A program made the position numbers and the translations under genes. The notes beneath the pieces were generated by a model. It searched no databases. It had not been told where the DNA came from and saw nothing but the letters and a program-made list of their open reading frames with translations. A DNA stretch of 64,000 nucleotides, from NCBI GenBank assembly GCA_049322795.1, contig JBMOQH010000011.1, forward strand, positions 55,628 through 119,627, given 5' to 3'. Each line of letters starts with the position of its first letter. Positions within the stretch are counted from its first letter, which is position 1. This DNA comes from Immundisolibacter sp049322795 (GTDB lineage: Bacteria > Pseudomonadota > Gammaproteobacteria > Immundisolibacterales > Immundisolibacteraceae). Shown in pieces: positions 62,121 to 64,000 of this stretch.

Positions 62121-62228
62121 GACGCCCGGGCCTGGATCAATGGCGCAAGCTGTTGATCCGCCGAGCGCATCGCGGGCGTGCACCGCGATGCGGTGAGCTG
62201 AAAAAGACCCCGGACGGGCTTTTTCAGC
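62083..62228 (+). repeat. Five-hairpin dispersed repeat, copy D
   Basis: 146 bp between mct and the membrane protein gene. Hairpins: CGCTG/CAGCG, CCGGG/CCCGG, GGATCAA/TTGATCC, GCATCGCGG/CCGCGATGC, and the terminal one at 62197-62228 (GCTGAAAAAGACCC / GGGCTTTTTCAGC). The terminal hairpin is 6 nt from the stop of the minus-strand membrane protein. Its first hairpin lies within the mct reading frame. Confidence 0.85.
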
Positions 62229-62234
62229 ATCGCC

Positions 62235-62873
62235 TCAAGTGCGAGCCGGTTTCCCGATGGCCCGCAGCTGCCGGTCGTGGATGCGCGTCAGCAGCGCCAA
62301 TGCGCTTGCGCCACCCAGCAGCGCGTACGCCATGTCCGACTGCGTGTCCCATGGATCGCCCTGGGTGCCGAGAAACGCGTCCGCTCCCTGGCCCATCAAC
62401 ACCGCCGCCAGCCACTCGATGAGTTCGTAGCTGGCGCTGATCGCCAGCACCACGCACAGCACCAGAAAACCCAGCATGGCCCGCGTGCGCACGTAATGCC
62501 CGCGCAGCAGGATTTCGCGCGCCACCAGCGCCGGTACGAAGCCCTGGGCGAAGTGACCGATCTTGTCGTACGGGTTGCGGCGAAGATCGAACACGTCCTG
62601 CAGCCAGAAGCCGAACGGCACGCGGGCGTAGGTGTACGTCCCGCCCACGATCAGGATGACGGCATGCACGAAGATGAGCGCGTACAGCAGCGAGCTGAGC
62701 GGAAAGCGCCGGTAGGTGGCCAGCAGCACCGGCACCGCCAGCAGGACGGGCATCACCTCCATCAGCCAGGTGAGGCGGTCGTGCGGGCGTACGCCGGAAG
62801 CCGCCAACAGCAGCAGCAGTGCGCCGAGCGCGGCGCCCAGGATCGCGTCGCGTCTCTCGGGCCGCTCAGTCAC
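62235..62873 (-). CDS. DUF2238 (YjdF-like) inner-membrane protein
   Basis: 212 residues with five or six hydrophobic helices. LLYALIFVHAVILIVGGTYT and RVPFGFWLQDVFDLRRNPYD and IGHFAQGFVPALVAREILL are the family signature. Function is unknown. Its 3' end abuts the terminal hairpin of repeat copy D. The start overlaps the end of the enoyl-CoA hydratase by 8 bp. Confidence 0.9.
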   Translation of the reverse strand: MTERPERRDAILGAALGALLLLLAASGVRPHDRLTWLMEVMPVLLAVPVLLATYRRFPLSSLLYALIFVHAVILIVGGTYTYARVPFGFWLQDVFDLRRNPYDKIGHFAQGFVPALVAREILLRGHYVRTRAMLGFLVLCVVLAISASYELIEWLAAVLMGQGADAFLGTQGDPWDTQSDMAYALLGGASALALLTRIHDRQLRAIGKPART

Positions 62874-63672
62874 CCTCGCGCCCCAGCCGTTCCCAGTCGA
62901 AGGCGAGCGGCTGGCGTGCCAGCGTGCGCTGGGCGGCGTCCTGGTAGTAGTCGGTGCTCATGCACACGGCCTGGGCGTGGCATTCGAGGTCTTCCAGCGC
63001 GTGGGCATCGAGATGCTGGGCCTGGTTCAGGATGTTCTTGGCGAAGCCGAGCGCCGCGCGCGAGCCGTGCACGAAGCGCCCGGCCAGCACCCGCGCCGCC
63101 GGCAGCAGGGCATCCGGCTCGTGCAGGCCGTAGACGATGCCGAGGGTCTGCGCCTCCGGCGCCGGCAGCACGCGGGCCGAGTAGATCAGCTCCTTGGCGC
63201 GGGCCAGGCCAACGATGCGCGGCAGCAGGTGGAACATGCCCATGTCCGGCACCAGCCCGAGGCGCCCGAACACGGCGCAGAACCGCGCCCGCGGCGTGGC
63301 GAGGATGAAATCCGCCGCCAGCGCCAGCGAAAAGCCGGCCCCGTAGGCGGCGCCGTCCACGGCCGCGATGACCGGCATTTCGAGGTCGGTGAGATCGCGC
63401 AGCCAGCGGTGCATCGCCTTGACCCGTCCGCGCGACACCGGGGCCGGGCGCTGCGTTTCGGTCATGGCGCGCAGGTCGCCGCCAGCGCAGAACTGCCCGC
63501 CGGCGCCGGTCAGGATGAGCGCGCGGACGTCGCCGCTCGCCGCCAGCTCGCGCAGCACCGCCGCCAGCTCCGTGCGCAGCGTCATGTCGAGCGCGTTGCG
63601 CGCCGCGGGGCGGTTCAGGGTCAGCGTGGCGATGCCGTCGGCGACCGTGAAATCGAGGGCGGTGTAGGCCAT
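62866..63672 (-). CDS. Enoyl-CoA hydratase/isomerase family protein
   Basis: 268 residues. LTLNRPAARNALDMTLRTEL, LTGAGGQFCAGGDLRAMTE (oxyanion loop) and AVDGAAYGAGFSLALAADFI, with the standard crotonase fold. The position of the catalytic acid (PDMGMFHLLPRIVG) has Asp but no Glu, so it may be an isomerase or a hydratase with changed activity. It is the last complete gene on the right. Confidence 0.88.
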   Translation of the reverse strand: MAYTALDFTVADGIATLTLNRPAARNALDMTLRTELAAVLRELAASGDVRALILTGAGGQFCAGGDLRAMTETQRPAPVSRGRVKAMHRWLRDLTDLEMPVIAAVDGAAYGAGFSLALAADFILATPRARFCAVFGRLGLVPDMGMFHLLPRIVGLARAKELIYSARVLPAPEAQTLGIVYGLHEPDALLPAARVLAGRFVHGSRAALGFAKNILNQAQHLDAHALEDLECHAQAVCMSTDYYQDAAQRTLARQPLAFDWERLGREGD

Positions 63673-63799
63673 GGGAGGTTCCGGCTGCGGCTGCGGTTGC
63701 GGCCGGACACTCTAGCCGGCGCGTGCCGCCGTCACCAGGGCCGTGGTGGGCTCCGGCGGGCCGGGCTGCACGCTGATTCAGCGTACCGATGGCAGGAGG

Positions 63800-63874
63800 C
63801 GCAGCGCTCGCGCAAGCGACGTGAACACTGCGCCCCCGCCCCGGACGGGAGCGCCGAATAAATCAGCGCTTTCC
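63800..63874 (-). repeat. Partial copy E of the five-hairpin repeat
   Basis: The end CCCCGGACGGGAGCGCCGAA continues TAAATCAGCGCTTTCC and matches the first hairpin and its flank (GGAAAGCGCTGATTTATTC on the minus strand). The middle is divergent and the terminator-like hairpin is missing. It ends at CTAG, where the putative insertion sequence begins. Confidence 0.55.
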
Positions 63875-63951
63875 TAGTGTAGCGTCCCGCATGTAACTTT
63901 CCATTCTTTGCGTGGTCCAACCCGTATCCTCGGCACGGGAGGCACGCATTG

Positions 63952-64000
63952 ATGGGAAGGCCGGCAATCGAGTTGATGGTAACGACGCAGGATCGCAAGC
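63952..64000 (+). mobile_element. Start of a possible IS630-type transposase (runs off the right edge)
   Basis: An ATG opens a frame MGRPAIELMVTTQDRK that continues past the window. Its form resembles the first residues of IS630-family transposases (xGRPxxxLxLTxxER). The preceding 70 bp would be the left IS end, and the junction with repeat E is CTAG, the known IS630 target. The evidence is short. Confidence 0.35.

Overview
The window is high-GC chromosomal DNA, most likely from a gammaproteobacterium. The evidence is a complete Isc/Hsc operon, a dnaG-rpoD-tRNA-Ile2(CAU) neighbourhood, and gammaproteobacterial-style nif accessory genes. The aromatic-oxygenase cluster on the right suggests a hydrocarbon degrader; an Immundisolibacter-like organism is only a guess. 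About 50 kb is a molybdenum nitrogen-fixation island ending at the housekeeping genes dnaG and rpoD, and the last 13 kb is an aromatic/CoA-ester catabolic region.

Nif island, left part (1-17156). A short plus-strand group (DUF364 fragment, Cys-rich protein, Rieske ferredoxin, small protein) faces a long minus-strand unit: nifE-nifN-nifX-DUF269-DUF683-fdxB-nifQ-truncated globin, then a SagB-like oxidoreductase, rhodanese-ankyrin protein, BolA, monothiol glutaredoxin, Rieske ferredoxin, HD-domain protein, GST and several small nif-type proteins. An AlbA_2/ATP-binding gene with a decayed neighbour lies between the two converging ends. A decayed type I restriction island (17499-22198: HsdM-HsdS fusion remnant, DUF262/HNH gene, frameshifted RhuM-Fic, Fic, HsdR stub, PolX remnant) separates nifE from the next nif genes.

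Nif island, middle (22300-41200). nifHDK plus an AAA ATPase run on the minus strand from a canonical sigma-54 promoter. That promoter appears to share NifA sites with a divergent operon encoding a receiver-like protein, DraG and a NifO-type protein. nifB-fdxN-IscA-like-TPR-LRV-nifZ(x2)-nifT-small proteins-DegT-like-2Fe2S-SIR2-like form a second minus-strand operon with its own sigma-54/IHF/NifA control region. nifA encodes a protein with the Cys motif of oxygen-sensitive NifA.

A full iscS-iscU-erpA-iscA-hscB-hscA-fdx-iscX operon (41305-46762) sits behind a sigma-54 promoter and a NifA site. No nifU or nifS is present in the window, so the Isc set probably supplies Fe-S clusters for nitrogenase.

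Right part. dnaG, rpoD and tRNA-Ile2 are followed by an AlkB/XylM-type hydroxylase, two Rieske dioxygenase alpha/beta pairs, a XylR/DmpR-type sigma-54 activator, a VOC extradiol-type dioxygenase, a lyase-MaoC-Mct module resembling part of the 3-hydroxypropionate bicycle, a membrane protein and an enoyl-CoA hydratase. The window ends at what looks like the start of an IS630-type insertion sequence.

The most unusual signal is a dispersed repeat of about 145 bp (four full copies plus two degenerate ones). It is built of five consecutive hairpins with compensatory changes and ends in a terminator-like hairpin. One copy lies in frame inside a Rieske ferredoxin gene, and another supplies the last codons and stop of a CoA-transferase gene. 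All four full copies keep the same roughly 45-codon reading frame open.
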